A stretch of DNA of 52,281 nt from Prevotella sp. UBA4330. GTDB lineage: Bacteria; Bacteroidota; Bacteroidia; Bacteroidales; Bacteroidaceae. Within the stretch, counting starts at the first letter, position 1, and each line of letters opens with the position of its first letter. The DNA lies in the NCBI GenBank assembly GCA_002394385.1, contig DGTS01000001.1, forward strand, positions 26,917 through 79,197, read 5' to 3'. Shown piece by piece: positions 33,092-41,793 of the stretch. Under the pieces are notes generated by a model that saw only the letters and a program-made list of their open reading frames with translations, had not been told where the DNA came from and searched no databases. The translations under genes and the position numbers were made by a program.

Positions 33092-33904
33092 ATGAAAGCA
33101 AAAAAGGTGTTGTTCATAAATCAGGAGATTACTCCTTATGTTCCCGAAAGTGAACTTTCCATTTTAGGAAGGCAAGTACCCCAATTAGTACAGGAAAAAG
33201 GCTACGAGATAAGAACTTTCATGCCTAAATGGGGAACAATAAACGAGCGCAGAGGACAGTTACATGAGGTGATTCGCCTGTCAAGGATGATGCTTATCAT
33301 CGACGACACCGACCATCCGCTCATCATCAAAGTGGCTTCAATACCGCAAACAAGAATACAGGTATATTTCATCGACAACGACGATTACTTTACCAAAAGG
33401 CAGATGGAAGTTGACGAACAAGGAGAAGAATATGCCGACAACGGAGAACGTGCAGTGTTCTTCGCACGAGGCGTGCTGGAGACTGTGAAGAAACTAAGGT
33501 GGGCTCCTGACATCATACATTGTCAGGGATGGATGAGCGGAGTGATTCCTCTTTATATAAAGACCGCATATCACGACGAGCCTTCGTTTGCCAACACCAA
33601 GGTGATTACATCTCTTTTCAGCAAAGAACTGCACAACGACTTCGGGGAGAACTTCAAGAAATGCGTTGAGTACAGAGAGGCAACACTCGACCTGCTCGGA
33701 AAGTATAACGAGAACTTCGGCTTCATCGACTTGGGAAAACTCGCAATCGATTATAGCGACGGAGTGATAAGCGCAGGAGAAGAAGTGAACCCCGAACTGC
33801 TGAAATACGCATCAGACAAAAACCTGCCCATAATGCCGTATAAAGAAGGGCTGACAGGAGACGACTATAGCGATTTCTATGATATCATTTACGATAAGGA
33901 ATAA
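33092..33904 (+). CDS. Glycogen/starch synthase N-terminal-domain protein, probably non-catalytic
   Basis: A 270-residue protein that matches only the N-terminal Rossmann half of GT5 glycogen synthases (usual length about 480). Recognisable are KVLFINQEITPYV (4-16), YFIDNDDYF (about 89-97), DIIHCQGWMSGVIPLYIK (about 139-156). The ADP-glucose-binding KTGGLADV is replaced by PESELSIL (17-24), and the C-terminal nucleotide half is absent, so glucosyl transfer is unlikely. Such half-length relatives are known in Bacteroidales, often near panC; the role is unknown. Divergent from panC; DUF4270 gene follows at 24 bases. Confidence 0.85.
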   Translation: MKAKKVLFINQEITPYVPESELSILGRQVPQLVQEKGYEIRTFMPKWGTINERRGQLHEVIRLSRMMLIIDDTDHPLIIKVASIPQTRIQVYFIDNDDYFTKRQMEVDEQGEEYADNGERAVFFARGVLETVKKLRWAPDIIHCQGWMSGVIPLYIKTAYHDEPSFANTKVITSLFSKELHNDFGENFKKCVEYREATLDLLGKYNENFGFIDLGKLAIDYSDGVISAGEEVNPELLKYASDKNLPIMPYKEGLTGDDYSDFYDIIYDKE

Positions 33905-33928
33905 ATCTCATTAAGACTCAATACTTCA

Positions 33929-35407
33929 ATGAAGAATCGATTTATCTACGCATTGGCACTTGCTGCCTTTGTCTTAGTTTCATGCGACGAAACAACCGAC
34001 AACGTCGGATCGTCGCTGACAGACATTAAAGACCACCTCAAGATAACTACAGACACCTTTCTGGTTTCTTCACGCTCTATAGTGGTGGACTCGGTGCTCT
34101 CAAAAAGCAGCAACGGATATATTGGCAGAATAAAAGACCCCGAGACAGGCGCTATAATTACAGGCAACTTCATGGCACAATTCTATGTGCATGAAAACTT
34201 CAAACTGCCTGACAACGACGATATTATATCAAGAGACGAGAACGGCGTATTTGCCGACTCTTGCGAACTTAGGCTCTACTTTAACAAATTCTATGGCGAC
34301 TCGCTTGCTACAATGAAAGTGACAGCATACGAGATGTCAAGACCAATGGAGGAAGGAAAAATCTACTATTCCAACTACGACCCGATGGAAGAAGGATATA
34401 TTGACGGTAGCGCATACAACGTGAGCAAGATGTACACACTGGCAGACCTTAACACGAGCCTTGCCAACAGAAGTTCAAGCAAATATGACCCGCATATCAC
34501 CATTCCGCTCAACAAAGAATACACCGACAAGAACGGCAAGAAATACAAGAGTTACGGAACATACCTGATGCAGAAGTTCTATGAGAACCCCGACAATTTC
34601 AAAAACTCATACACCTTCGTGCACAACGTATGCCCAGGCTTCTATATAAAAGTGGACAATGGAATAGGCTCGATGGCCAACATCTTTACGTCACAAATCG
34701 CGCTGTACTTCAAGATGGAAACCGACTCTGTCTTTGAAGGAGCAACACTGTTCCCCGGCACAGAAGAGGTGTTGCAGAAAACAGTAATCACAAACGACAA
34801 GAGCACAATGAAGAGCCTCGCAGAAGACAATTCGTGCACCTATCTCAGAACTCCTGCAGGCATTCTCACCGAACTTACCCTGCCCGTAGATGAGATATTC
34901 AACGGACACGCGAACGACACGCTGAACACAGCCAAGATAGTGCTCACAAAACTCAATGACAACGTTGATTCGGAATATGCTCTCGAGAACGCCGAGAAGT
35001 TGCTTATTATACAAAAAGACAGCCTATATAGTTTCTTCGAGGAAGGAAAAATCTACGACAATAAGAGGACATTTGTTTCCTCGACCAAATTGTCATCAAA
35101 CGAGAGTTCGCAGAGCAACATATATGTTTTCAACAACATTGCGTCACTCGTAACATTCATACACAACCTGAAGACAACGGGCGAAAAGAGCGACGCCAAC
35201 TGGGTGGCTAACCATCCAGACTGGAACAAGGTGGTCGTGGTGCCGGTAGATATCACTTCCACATCGTCAAGCACTTACACGTCATCAACCGTAACCGCAG
35301 TGAACAATGAGATGGGACTCACAAGCACGAAACTCATTGGAGGAAGTGCCAACCCATACACACCTATAAAGATAAGCGTTGTTTACAGCAAGTTCTCCGA
35401 CAAGTAA
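33929..35407 (+). CDS. DUF4270 family lipoprotein
   Basis: A 492-residue protein with a lipoprotein signal (ALALAAFVLVSC, Cys near 19). The DUF4270 core follows: TDTFLVSSRSIVVDSVLSKSSNGYIGRIKDPETGAIITG (about 42-80). Predicted beta-rich and anchored in the outer membrane or periplasm. Function of the family is unknown. It lies in the same orientation as the glycogen-synthase-like gene and a 42-residue protein gene. Confidence 0.88.
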   Translation: MKNRFIYALALAAFVLVSCDETTDNVGSSLTDIKDHLKITTDTFLVSSRSIVVDSVLSKSSNGYIGRIKDPETGAIITGNFMAQFYVHENFKLPDNDDIISRDENGVFADSCELRLYFNKFYGDSLATMKVTAYEMSRPMEEGKIYYSNYDPMEEGYIDGSAYNVSKMYTLADLNTSLANRSSSKYDPHITIPLNKEYTDKNGKKYKSYGTYLMQKFYENPDNFKNSYTFVHNVCPGFYIKVDNGIGSMANIFTSQIALYFKMETDSVFEGATLFPGTEEVLQKTVITNDKSTMKSLAEDNSCTYLRTPAGILTELTLPVDEIFNGHANDTLNTAKIVLTKLNDNVDSEYALENAEKLLIIQKDSLYSFFEEGKIYDNKRTFVSSTKLSSNESSQSNIYVFNNIASLVTFIHNLKTTGEKSDANWVANHPDWNKVVVVPVDITSTSSSTYTSSTVTAVNNEMGLTSTKLIGGSANPYTPIKISVVYSKFSDK

Positions 35408-35421
35408 CCCATACCCTTGTT

Positions 35422-35550
35422 ATGGCAGACAATTTCTTGGAATATCACAGGGAGGAATATGAGAAGCGGAAGGCTGAATGGCTCAGGAAGAAACGTCATC
35501 TGCCAAAGGTTTCCAGAACGATAGAACGCCCGGAAGACGAGTCACTCTAA
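35422..35550 (+). CDS. Small conserved-looking basic protein (42 residues)
   Basis: Begins ATG at 35422 and encodes MADNFLEYHREEYEKRKAEW then a basic stretch and an acidic end. The sequence is one predicted charged helix. It lies 14 bases after the DUF4270 stop and is followed by a strong terminator 16 bases later, which supports a real gene. Similar MADNYLEK-type short proteins occur in Bacteroidales as far as I recall; no function known. Confidence 0.7.
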   Translation: MADNFLEYHREEYEKRKAEWLRKKRHLPKVSRTIERPEDESL

Positions 35551-35566
35551 CATAAAACAAAGCACA

Positions 35567-35605
35567 AGCCGTTTGCGGGTGTGTCGCAAACGGCTTTGTT
35601 TTTGT
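35567..35605 (+). terminator. Intrinsic terminator after the small protein gene
   Basis: An 11-bp perfect stem AGCCGTTTGCG (35567-35577) / CGCAAACGGCT (35585-35595), 7-base loop, then TTGTTTTTG. Confidence 0.85.
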
Positions 35606-35652
35606 CATTCACACAAGTAGATATGCCATAGCCACAAAAACGAAACGCATAT

Positions 35653-35740
35653 AGTACGTGGCGTTCGGACTGGCAGTACGTGACGTTCGGACTGAGAGTC
35701 CTAACGCTTCGGACTGGGAGTCCGAACGTCAAGTACTGGG
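35653..35740. repeat. 22-bp repeat block with an inverted last unit
   Basis: Units at 35653, 35675, 35697 and 35719, exactly 22 bases apart. Units 1 and 2 are AGTACGTG-G/A-CGTTCGGACTG; unit 3 keeps TTCGGACTGGG; unit 4 is AGTCCGAACGTCAAGTACTG, the reverse of unit 2 with one mismatch, giving a 20-bp inverted repeat (35674-35693 / 35719-35738). Sited between two convergent genes. The rest of 35606-35820 is AT-rich with nothing recognised. Confidence 0.8.
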
Positions 35741-35836
35741 CACGGACTATACCTAAGCAGCAAAAAGATTGTATAGCAGAAAGATTTAACGACTGAGATT
35801 TAACATTCTAAGAGGCAGTGTGTGGAAATGAAAATA

Positions 35837-35866
35837 GGGAAAGAACAGGTGATGCCTGTCTTTCCC
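35837..35866 (-). terminator. Terminator of the atp operon
   Basis: GGGAAAGAACAGG (35837-35849) pairs with CCTGTCTTTCCC (35855-35866) with one bulged base. On the minus strand it follows the atpG stop by about 30 bases and is followed by TATTTTC. Confidence 0.65.
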
Positions 35867-35895
35867 CATTATTTGTTCTGCTTATTTGTCTGAGG

Positions 35896-36867
35896 TTAGT
35901 TGTTAACCGTACCTCCGACAATGTCAAGCAATTCGCTTGTAATAGCCTGCTGACGACTCTTGTTGTATTGCAGATTCAGTTCACGCAGGAGTTCGTCAGC
36001 ATTGTCGGTAGCCGTCTGCATTGCAACCATACGTGCGGCATGCTCGGAAGCGATGGAGTCGAGCAAGGCGGTGTAGAGCATCAGATGGGCGAGTTTCGGT
36101 ATGAGTTTATTCATCACGGAGTCGAGATCAGGCTCAACAATGAAGTTGTCGTTCAGCGGCTTGCCGTCCAACTCTCGCTTGTTGTCTGCCTGTTCCTTGT
36201 CCCTCTGACGCAGATACTCAACTGCCTCACGGGTGGCGACATTCGACTTCAGGTCGCGCTCCTTATCGGCAGTAAGTTCGCTTTCGATATCTATAGGGAA
36301 GAAAGTCTTGCGTGTAAGTATCTGCGAGCCGGCACTCTTGAAGTGATGATAAATCATCTCAACACGGTCAATCTCGCCTAAGCGGTACTTCATGCCCAGT
36401 TCACGGGCAATCTCGGTACACTCTTGGACATTTGGTTTGTCGGCAAGGGCATTGTAATTGCCCGCAGGCTTGAATCCAAGTTTAGTCACCTTCTCGGCAA
36501 CCTTCCTGCCTATAGGATAGATAACGATATCCTCATCGCCCAAATGACGATATTGCTCTATGGCCTTCTGCATCTCCTTGATTACATTGGCATTGAAACC
36601 TCCGCATAGAGAAGAATTGCTCGAGAAGACCACTAATGCTACACGCTTTACAGGACGCTCCGCCACATAGGTGCTACGCACATCAGCATCAGAAGCAAGG
36701 AAAGTCTTCAGGATATGCTCCAGCATCGACTCGTACGGCAGCATGTTCTCAATCGCCACCTGTGCATGGTGCAATTTAGAAGAAGCCACCATCTTCATGG
36801 CACTCGTTATCTTACGGGTGCTATTGACACTTGCTATTCTGCCTTTAATTTCTTTTAGTGACGGCAT
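35896..36867 (-). CDS. atpG: ATP synthase F1 gamma subunit
   Basis: A 323-residue rotor shaft. The N-terminal helix IKGRIASVNSTRKITSAMKMVASSKL (7-32) and C-terminal helix with ARMVAMQTATDNADELLRELNLQYNKSRQQAIT are both typical. It has an insert in the middle (about 190-235: ESELTADKERDLKSNVATREAVEYLRQRDKEQADNK), which makes it longer than the E. coli subunit (287). It is the last gene of the operon, 6 bases after atpA. Confidence 0.97.
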   Translation of the reverse strand: MPSLKEIKGRIASVNSTRKITSAMKMVASSKLHHAQVAIENMLPYESMLEHILKTFLASDADVRSTYVAERPVKRVALVVFSSNSSLCGGFNANVIKEMQKAIEQYRHLGDEDIVIYPIGRKVAEKVTKLGFKPAGNYNALADKPNVQECTEIARELGMKYRLGEIDRVEMIYHHFKSAGSQILTRKTFFPIDIESELTADKERDLKSNVATREAVEYLRQRDKEQADNKRELDGKPLNDNFIVEPDLDSVMNKLIPKLAHLMLYTALLDSIASEHAARMVAMQTATDNADELLRELNLQYNKSRQQAITSELLDIVGGTVNN

Positions 36868-36873
36868 ACGCTA

Positions 36874-38457
36874 TTACTTTTTGTAGGTTCCGGCAATGTC
36901 GGCCATTGTTGCCTCTATGATGCTTGTCACGTTATCGTCGATTTTTCCGCTTCCTAACGTGGCGATTACATCTGAATGAGCAGAGCGCATCTTGTCGAGG
37001 AATGTGTCCTGACACTCGCGCACCTTGTCAACCGGCACATCAGCCATAAGTCCATGAGTACCGCAATACAGGATGGCAATCTGCTCACCCACGGGCATAG
37101 GACTATACTGTGGCTGTATGAGCAACTGGTTGTTCTTGCGTCCACGGTCAAGAGTCATCGCTGTCACAGCATCCATATCGCTTGAGAACTTAGAGAATGC
37201 CTCAAGTTCACGATACTGAGCCTGGTCAATCTTCAACGTTCCGGCAACCTTCTTCATTGACTTAATCTGTGCAGAACCACCCACACGACTTACCGAGATA
37301 CCCACGTTGATTGCAGGGCGGAAACCCTGGTTGAACAAGTCGGTCTCAAGATAAATCTGACCGTCGGTGATAGAAATCACATTGGTCGGGATGTAGGCGG
37401 AAACATCGCCTGCCTGTGTCTCAATGATAGGCAATGCGGTAAGCGAGCCACCACCCTTAACATGCCCCTTCATGCATGCAGGCAGGTCGTTCATCTGTTC
37501 AGCCACTTCCTGCTGGTCATTGATACGTGCGGCACGCTCGAGCAAACGGCTATGCAGATAGAACACATCGCCAGGATAAGCCTCACGTCCTGAAGGACGA
37601 CGAAGGATGAGCGACACCTCGCGATATGCAACAGCCTGCTTTGAGAGGTCGTCGTAAACCACGAGAGCACTCTCGCCACGGTCGCGGAAATACTCACCTA
37701 TAGCAGCGCCTGCAAACGGAGCGTAATACTGCATCGCAGCAGGATCGGCAGCCGTTGCCGACACGATGATGGTGTAAGGCAGAGCGCCGTGCTCCTTAAG
37801 GTTGGCAACGAGTGCTGCTACGGTCGAAGACTTCTGTCCGATAGCGACATAAATACAATATACAGGCTTGCCTGCATCATAGAAACTCTTCTGGTTGATG
37901 ATGGTGTCCACCGCGATAGCAGTCTTACCTGTCTGGCGGTCACCAATGATAAGTTCTCGCTGACCACGTCCGATAGGAATCATCGAGTCAACGGCCTTAA
38001 GACCTGTCTGCAAAGGTTCTTTCACTGGCTGACGGTAAATCACACCTGGTGCCTTGCGGTCAAGAGGCATTTCGAATGCTCCTGTGAGGTCAATGTCTCC
38101 ATTGCCGTCGATTGCCTGGCCGAGCGGATTGATTACACGTCCGAGCATATTGTCATTGACACGGATAGAAGCGATGCGCTTGGTACGCTTCACCACCTGT
38201 CCTTCCTTAATGCCAGCCGTAGGACCTAACAACACACAACCAACGTTATCTTCCTCCAAGTTCATCACGATGGCCATAGTGCCATTCTCGAACTCAAGCA
38301 ATTCGTTGGCCTCCGCGTTGCGCAAACCATAGATACGTGCCACACCGTCGCTGACGGTAAGCACCGTTCCCACTTCTTCGAAGTCTTGTCCAGAACCAAT
38401 GCTGTTTAGTTGCTGAAGCAATACCTCTGATACTTCGCTTGGTTTTATCTTGTCCAT
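36874..38457 (-). CDS. atpA: ATP synthase F1 alpha subunit
   Basis: A 527-residue non-catalytic nucleotide-binding subunit. Walker A is GDRQTGKTAIA (about 172-182), then VYCIYVAIGQKSSTVA and the arginine-finger block ISVSRVGGSAQIKSMKKVAG. Normal length (E. coli 513). Upstream atpH ends 10 bases away. Confidence 0.98.
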   Translation of the reverse strand: MDKIKPSEVSEVLLQQLNSIGSGQDFEEVGTVLTVSDGVARIYGLRNAEANELLEFENGTMAIVMNLEEDNVGCVLLGPTAGIKEGQVVKRTKRIASIRVNDNMLGRVINPLGQAIDGNGDIDLTGAFEMPLDRKAPGVIYRQPVKEPLQTGLKAVDSMIPIGRGQRELIIGDRQTGKTAIAVDTIINQKSFYDAGKPVYCIYVAIGQKSSTVAALVANLKEHGALPYTIIVSATAADPAAMQYYAPFAGAAIGEYFRDRGESALVVYDDLSKQAVAYREVSLILRRPSGREAYPGDVFYLHSRLLERAARINDQQEVAEQMNDLPACMKGHVKGGGSLTALPIIETQAGDVSAYIPTNVISITDGQIYLETDLFNQGFRPAINVGISVSRVGGSAQIKSMKKVAGTLKIDQAQYRELEAFSKFSSDMDAVTAMTLDRGRKNNQLLIQPQYSPMPVGEQIAILYCGTHGLMADVPVDKVRECQDTFLDKMRSAHSDVIATLGSGKIDDNVTSIIEATMADIAGTYKK

Positions 38458-38467
38458 TATTCTTTAT

Positions 38468-39001
38468 TTATTTCAGCGTTTTCAGGATGTTGCGCAATTG
38501 CGATTGCACAGAAGCATCCATTCTGTAAGTGTCATACTCAAGAATGAATCCACCGATGATATCGGGATTCACCTCGGCGAGAAATTCCACTGTGCCCTTA
38601 GTCTTACTCTGAATGATTTCCTTCATTCTTTGCTCTGTTGCAGGACTAACAGTAGTAGCAGTGATGAGTTTGCCATGGATTATGTTCTTCTGCTTTCGAT
38701 ATAGCGTGATGTAGGACGAAGCAATGAACATCATGACCGTCTCCCGTCCTTCTTTGAGAACCAACTCCACGAAGCGCTTGGTGAGGGGCGTGATGTCCTT
38801 GCCGCAAGCGGTGACGAGCAGTTGTTTCTTGATATCTTGGCTCAATGTAGGGTTGTTGACAGTATGCTTCAACTGTGGGACATCAACAAAAGCCTTTGCC
38901 AGCGTCGCCATGTCGAGGTACACTTTGTCATCACATCCCTCCTGCAAGGCACTCTTGAGGAGCGCCCGTGCATAGCGAACCGAAATGACGCCTATATCCA
39001 T
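38468..39001 (-). CDS. atpH: ATP synthase F1 delta subunit
   Basis: A 177-residue stator subunit. Opening ISVRYARALLKSALQEG and closing IIGGFILEYDTYRMDASVQSQLRNILKTL match the OSCP/delta family, which ties F1 to the peripheral stalk. 9 bases after atpF. Confidence 0.95.
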   Translation of the reverse strand: MDIGVISVRYARALLKSALQEGCDDKVYLDMATLAKAFVDVPQLKHTVNNPTLSQDIKKQLLVTACGKDITPLTKRFVELVLKEGRETVMMFIASSYITLYRKQKNIIHGKLITATTVSPATEQRMKEIIQSKTKGTVEFLAEVNPDIIGGFILEYDTYRMDASVQSQLRNILKTLK

Positions 39002-39010
39002 ATCCTACAT

Positions 39011-39535
39011 TTATTTACTATTAGAAGACAACTCATCCAGCAACTTATCAACATACTTCATCTGGTCAGCATCGCCAGAAAGACGCTCACGCAATATCTT
39101 CTCGGCCACCGTAACGCTAAGTTCGGCCACTTGCTTGCGAATGTCACTTATGGCACTCTGCTTCTCGGCCTCAATCTGCGCCTTGGCTTCAGAAATGATG
39201 CGTGCACCTTCCTCACGAGCCTTCACTTGGGCTTGCTCCACGATGGCATCGCGGGTGGAAGCAGCCTCAGAGAGTATCTGAGCCTGACGCTCGCGCGCCT
39301 CTTTCAGCAAGGTTTCTCCCTCCTGCTGAATGTTGGCAAGTTTCTCATTGGCCTCATGAGCCTTGCGAAGGCTGTCATCGATATAAGCCTTGCGCTCTTC
39401 TACCATCTTGGTGATTGCGGGGAAGCCGTATTTGGCCAAGAAAAAGAAGATTACGAGAAATGCCAATAGCATCCAGAAGAGAAGTCCCCAATCTGGTGTG
39501 AGTATTGATGGCAAATTCTGTAAATCCATTTGCAA
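39011..39535 (-). CDS. atpF: ATP synthase Fo b subunit
   Basis: A 174-residue stalk protein: membrane segment about 16-36 (LLFWMLLAFLVIFFFLAKYGF) followed by a long charged coiled coil (AKLANIQQEGETLLKEARERQAQ-like). Start at 39535 or the ATG two codons later cannot be decided. Confidence 0.95.
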   Translation of the reverse strand: MQMDLQNLPSILTPDWGLLFWMLLAFLVIFFFLAKYGFPAITKMVEERKAYIDDSLRKAHEANEKLANIQQEGETLLKEARERQAQILSEAASTRDAIVEQAQVKAREEGARIISEAKAQIEAEKQSAISDIRKQVAELSVTVAEKILRERLSGDADQMKYVDKLLDELSSNSK

Positions 39536-39683
39536 TTAGTTGTTGTTGAGATTAATAATTAATCGGTATCATTTGGCAGGTGATTAATATACAATTGGCA
39601 TGCTCAAAGAGCAAATTTGCCCATTGCAACAATCACCTTTCGCACTCTCATTTGATATAAATCGGAAAGTGCGCGATGACACA

Positions 39684-39920
39684 TTATTTAATAAGGAACG
39701 CACAAGCAACAACGGCAAACAGAGCAACACCCTCTACGAATGCAGATGTCAGAATCATGTTTGTCTGGATTTTGTTTGTTGCCTCTGGCTGGCGAGCAAT
39801 AGCGTCCATTGCGCTACCACCAATCTTACCAATACCCATACCTGCACCAATAGTTGCAATACCTGCGCCAAGGCCACAACCTAATGCGCCGAGACCTTCT
39901 GCTAATAATAATGAAATCAT
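39684..39920 (-). CDS. atpE: ATP synthase Fo c subunit
   Basis: A 78-residue helical hairpin. Loop ARQPE (42-46) and ion-carrying Glu63 in SAFVEGVALF. Compared with the sodium-type c subunit of Ilyobacter, the Gln ligand of helix 1 is Ile30, and the Ser/Thr and Tyr beside the Glu are Gly64/Val65 and Phe68. It therefore lacks the sodium ligands and is probably proton-specific. Confidence 0.96.
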   Translation of the reverse strand: MISLLLAEGLGALGCGLGAGIATIGAGMGIGKIGGSAMDAIARQPEATNKIQTNMILTSAFVEGVALFAVVACAFLIK

Positions 39921-39991
39921 AATCTTTAAGTTTTAATTGTTATTAATAAAATTGTTTTTCTTTTCTTTATATACCCTTGTGCATAGTTGCG

Positions 39992-41023
39992 CTACGCGCT
40001 ATGATGCTCGGGGTGAGCCAGTCCGATGAACACTGCCGAGAGCAATGTGAAGACATACGCCTGTACAAAAGCCACAAGCAACTCCACGGCATTCATGAAG
40101 AGAAGCATCAGGGCACTGAACAAGTTCAGCCCTATTCCCATTCCCGTTCCCATCGTCCATCCAAGGAATATCACGCATGTGAAACTGAGGATTATGGCAT
40201 GTCCCGCCATCATGTTAGCAAAGAGACGGACCATAAGCGCGAATGGCTTTGTGATGATGCCTACCAACTCTATCACCGGAATCAGCGGTGCCGGATATGC
40301 CTTCAGGAACAAAGGCACCTCAGGCCAGAAGATTTCCTTCCAGTACTCTTTGTTTCCAAAGATGTTGACGAGCAACATCGTGCAAAGAGCGAGGAAGAAC
40401 GTTATGTTTATATTGCCCGTGACATTGGCTCCGCCTGGAAACACCGGAATCAATCCGAGAAGGTTGGTCACGAGGATGAAGAAGAACACCGTCAGCAGGT
40501 AAGGAGCATACTTCTTGTAGTGCTTCTCGCCGACGCATGCCTTTATAACATCATCGTGGATTGCCATCACAAGCATCTCCATAGCACCCACGAAGCCTCG
40601 CGGAGCCTCGCTCGTGCAGTCGCGCTTCTTGTACCACTTGGCAATGCTGAGGAACGTCACTATCAAAATGATAGCCACAATCCATATCTGGCACACCGAC
40701 TTCGTCATGCTCAGGTCGAGCGGGCGACGCGTTGTGCCGTCAGACATCTTCTCGTAAATCTTGCCATGATGACTCTCGTCGAAGAACAATGTGGGATGCT
40801 CCTCTATGCCCTTGTGTGTGCCGAAGAACCAGCCTTGCTCTGCCTTGACGATGATGGGTAAAGGAATGCTTATATCGCCTCCTATATGCCACTCGTAGGC
40901 GTCAGACAAGTGGTGAAGCACTATCTCCGGAATGTCGATAGCCTCCTCCTTGTCCTGAGCATATATGTTCATCGGCAGCAATGTGATTGTCAGAATGAGC
41001 AATATTGACTTGATGCGATTCAT
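39992..41023 (-). CDS. atpB: ATP synthase Fo a subunit with N-terminal extension
   Basis: A 343-residue membrane stator. The essential Arg is in FALMVRLFANMMAGH (about 260-275), and the last helices (VELLVAFVQAYVFTLLSAVFIG) are typical. The first 100 residues are an extra region with its own signal-like segment (ILLILTITLLPMNIYAQ) and a likely periplasmic domain, common in Bacteroidetes but absent from E. coli (271 residues). Confidence 0.96.
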   Translation of the reverse strand: MNRIKSILLILTITLLPMNIYAQDKEEAIDIPEIVLHHLSDAYEWHIGGDISIPLPIIVKAEQGWFFGTHKGIEEHPTLFFDESHHGKIYEKMSDGTTRRPLDLSMTKSVCQIWIVAIILIVTFLSIAKWYKKRDCTSEAPRGFVGAMEMLVMAIHDDVIKACVGEKHYKKYAPYLLTVFFFILVTNLLGLIPVFPGGANVTGNINITFFLALCTMLLVNIFGNKEYWKEIFWPEVPLFLKAYPAPLIPVIELVGIITKPFALMVRLFANMMAGHAIILSFTCVIFLGWTMGTGMGIGLNLFSALMLLFMNAVELLVAFVQAYVFTLLSAVFIGLAHPEHHSA

Positions 41024-41063
41024 TTATTAAGATTTAATGAGTTACAAATTATATTAGTACCTG

Positions 41064-41459
41064 TCACTGCCTGTTCGTTACTCTGGAGAAGTAAACGGTA
41101 TGGAATCCCACCATTATAAGATAGAAGACCATGAAGACCAATACGTATGGCACCATTGCATCTCTACCTACGAACAGAAAGCAGACGAACAACGTGAAGA
41201 GAGCCAAAACCATGCGGAAACCCGACACTACAGAATAGAGTGTTGTCAACGACTCTTTCTTGTCCTTAGCCACCCACCTCCACAACAGAGAGAATGCTAT
41301 CAGGAAAAACATCGAGAACCCTGCACTTACCCATACAGGAGCAGTGATGCCCCACTCTGGGCGGATGGTGTCAATCAATATGCCTATCATCCATAGGAAG
41401 ATGACAATGAGCGACCCTATTCCGAAATAGCGTTTGGCTACCTTATCAACATCAATCAT
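41064..41459 (-). CDS. Small membrane protein of the atp operon (AtpI-like position)
   Basis: A 131-residue protein with four hydrophobic segments (about 12-30, 40-60, 78-100, 103-124). It lies between atpC and atpB, overlapping the atpC start codon region by 4 bases. Its position and topology suggest an AtpI-like assembly factor for the c ring or a magnesium carrier, but the sequence lacks motifs that would prove it. Confidence 0.7.
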   Translation of the reverse strand: MIDVDKVAKRYFGIGSLIVIFLWMIGILIDTIRPEWGITAPVWVSAGFSMFFLIAFSLLWRWVAKDKKESLTTLYSVVSGFRMVLALFTLFVCFLFVGRDAMVPYVLVFMVFYLIMVGFHTVYFSRVTNRQ

Positions 41460-41695
41460 ACTTCCACACAGACATTTACTTCGTTCTTTTTTACGGAAAC
41501 GAAACCTCCCTGCACCTGAAGGCTCTGAAGTCCCTCTTCGCTTTGGTAAGTCACCGTTCCGCGCTCAAGAGAAGATATAATAGGTGCGTGATTGACAAGA
41601 ATTTCAAATTCGCCAGCAGTGCCAGGAACCGTCACTCTTTCCACATCTCCAGAGAAGACGACTCTTTCGGGTGAAACTATCTTGAGTTTAAGCAT
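41456..41695 (-). CDS. atpC: ATP synthase F1 epsilon subunit, N-domain only
   Basis: A 79-residue subunit holding just the beta-sandwich that binds gamma and the c ring (LKIVSPERVVFSGDVERVTVPGTAGEFEILVNHAPIIS). The C-terminal helical hairpin that inhibits ATP hydrolysis in E. coli (139 residues) is missing, as in many Bacteroidetes. Regulation through epsilon extension is therefore not possible. Confidence 0.95.
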   Translation of the reverse strand: MLKLKIVSPERVVFSGDVERVTVPGTAGEFEILVNHAPIISSLERGTVTYQSEEGLQSLQVQGGFVSVKKNEVNVCVEV

Positions 41696-41793
41696 ATCTT
41701 CATTTAACTATTTTACATTCATACTATTTATTGCAAATAGACAATGTCCAATGGTCAAAATCGTAAAATTGTCCAATGCTCAAATGTTTATGT

